Source of the DNA: Cyanoderma ruficeps
Taxonomy: Eukaryota; Chordata; Aves; Passeriformes; Timaliidae
Assembly: GCA_008694505.1 (NCBI GenBank)
Contig: VZDJ01000174.1
Location: 6,652,601 to 6,716,600, forward strand
DNA: 64,000 nt
Direction: 5' to 3'
Below, piece after piece: positions 63,470 through 64,000 of this stretch. The translations under genes were made by a program, and so were the position numbers. The notes below the pieces were generated by a model. It saw only the letters and a program-made list of their open reading frames with translations. It did no database searches and had not been told where the DNA came from. Numbering within the stretch: the first letter of the stretch is position 1; every line of letters begins with the position of its first letter.

Positions 63470-64000
63470 GTGTACGCGACCGCTGAAACGACCTCAGCCG
63501 GCTGCCGGCAACCCCGGTTCGAGGTGACGAGACGGATCTGCCCGTAAAAAAGATGGCGGCGCGCGCCCCGTCCCGCCGGCGGGCCCGCCCACGCCCAAGA
63601 TGTCGGCCCACATCCAAGATGGCCGCTAGGGCGTCGCCGCCGCCTCAGCCCTTCCGCAGCCCCACTTTTCCCTACGGGCGGCGTGCAGTGCGGCCTCACC
63701 GGAAACGGCGACGCTCCGGCCGGCGCGAGGCGGTGGAAAACCCGCCCCCGCGGCGCGCCGGCCAATGGGCGCGCGGGCCCGCCCCGGCCGCATCAGCTGA
63801 TGGGGCAATGTCTGTTGACAGGAGCCGCCCGGGCCGCGGCGCTGGGGTGAGGGGGGCCGGGACGGGCCGCGCCGCGGGGGCGCCGCACCCCCGGGCCTCG
63901 CCGGCCGCCCCCGCCCCGCTCCAGGGAAGGCAGCGGACGGAGGGAGGCCGCCCCGGCTCGGTCCCCGTCGGGCGGGGAGCGGCCCTGCGGGGTGGGGGCG
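63470..64000 (+). promoter_or_regulatory. CpG-island promoter of the next gene (truncated by window end)
   Basis: Very GC- and CpG-rich to the window edge. It has three YY1-type motifs (AAGATGGCGGC at 63550-63560, CAAGATGTCGG at about 63596-63606, CAAGATGGCCGC at 63615-63626), a CCAAT box at 63762-63766, a GC box CCCGCCCCCG at 63741-63750, an ETS-like CCGGAA near 63700 and a 12-bp palindrome CATCAGCTGATG at 63791-63802. No TATA box is seen, as expected for a housekeeping-type dispersed promoter. An ATG at 63808 begins a frame open to the window end, but GC-rich DNA has few stops and this may be 5' UTR. Motif order suggests rightward transcription; a bidirectional promoter is possible. Which gene it drives cannot be told. 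Confidence 0.75.

Noticed and set aside
63505..63530. tRNA B-box-like ggttcga in the CpG island
   Set aside because: No A box, no cloverleaf and no Pol III terminator at the right distance; a chance heptamer in GC-rich DNA.
63454..63808. Minus-strand open frames in the terminal CpG island (60-103 codons)
   Set aside because: Stops are rare in such GC-rich DNA on every frame; the peptides are Arg/Ala/Gly-rich without a family. Possibly antisense 5' leader, but no support.

Overview
The window looks like nuclear DNA of a bird. It holds a multi-exon vertebrate gene with GT-AG introns, two CR1-type LINE 3' ends, old MIR-family SINE remnants and a CpG-island promoter, with little other repeat content. 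Nothing in it is prokaryotic or viral. Single Ns inside homopolymers and one 79-base N run mark it as a draft assembly.

Bases 3692 to about 30870 (+ strand) carry the 3' part of one gene of the AUTS2 / FBRSL1 / FBRS family. I read thirteen exons whose twelve junctions all keep phase, giving the C-terminal 984 residues and a stop at 29085-29087, then a 3' UTR of roughly 1.8 kb. Family hallmarks are the His-rich HX repeat (exon 3), the FDKY block (exon 4), the [20 protein letters not shown] block (exons 5-6), the [22 protein letters not shown] block (exon 8), the [20 protein letters not shown] block (exon 12) and the terminal EAR. It matches the exon 7-19 layout I recall for AUTS2, but residues differ along its whole length and the AUTS2 poly-His tract is missing. 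FBRSL1 is therefore the best call; FBRSL1 versus AUTS2 is a judgement made without alignment. Family proteins act in the nucleus with PCGF3/5 variant Polycomb (PRC1) complexes, and AUTS2 turns these toward activation through P300. The 5' exons lie upstream of base 1.

From about 30900 to 63450 I find no convincing gene. This 32-kb gap holds a complete-looking hAT-type MITE with an 8-bp target-site duplication, two unclassified dispersed repeats, a GC-rich block with a CTCF-like motif near 51360, microsatellites, and AT-rich stretches that look like candidate conserved noncoding elements. The last ~540 bases are a CpG island with three YY1-type motifs, a CCAAT box and GC boxes. It is probably the promoter of the next gene, whose identity cannot be read here.

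I did not find a novel multi-gene system. The points most worth checking are a possible internal promoter with in-frame open sequence before exon 3, a very short exon with competing donors, the hAT element, the two dispersed repeats, the CTCF-like site and the terminal promoter.
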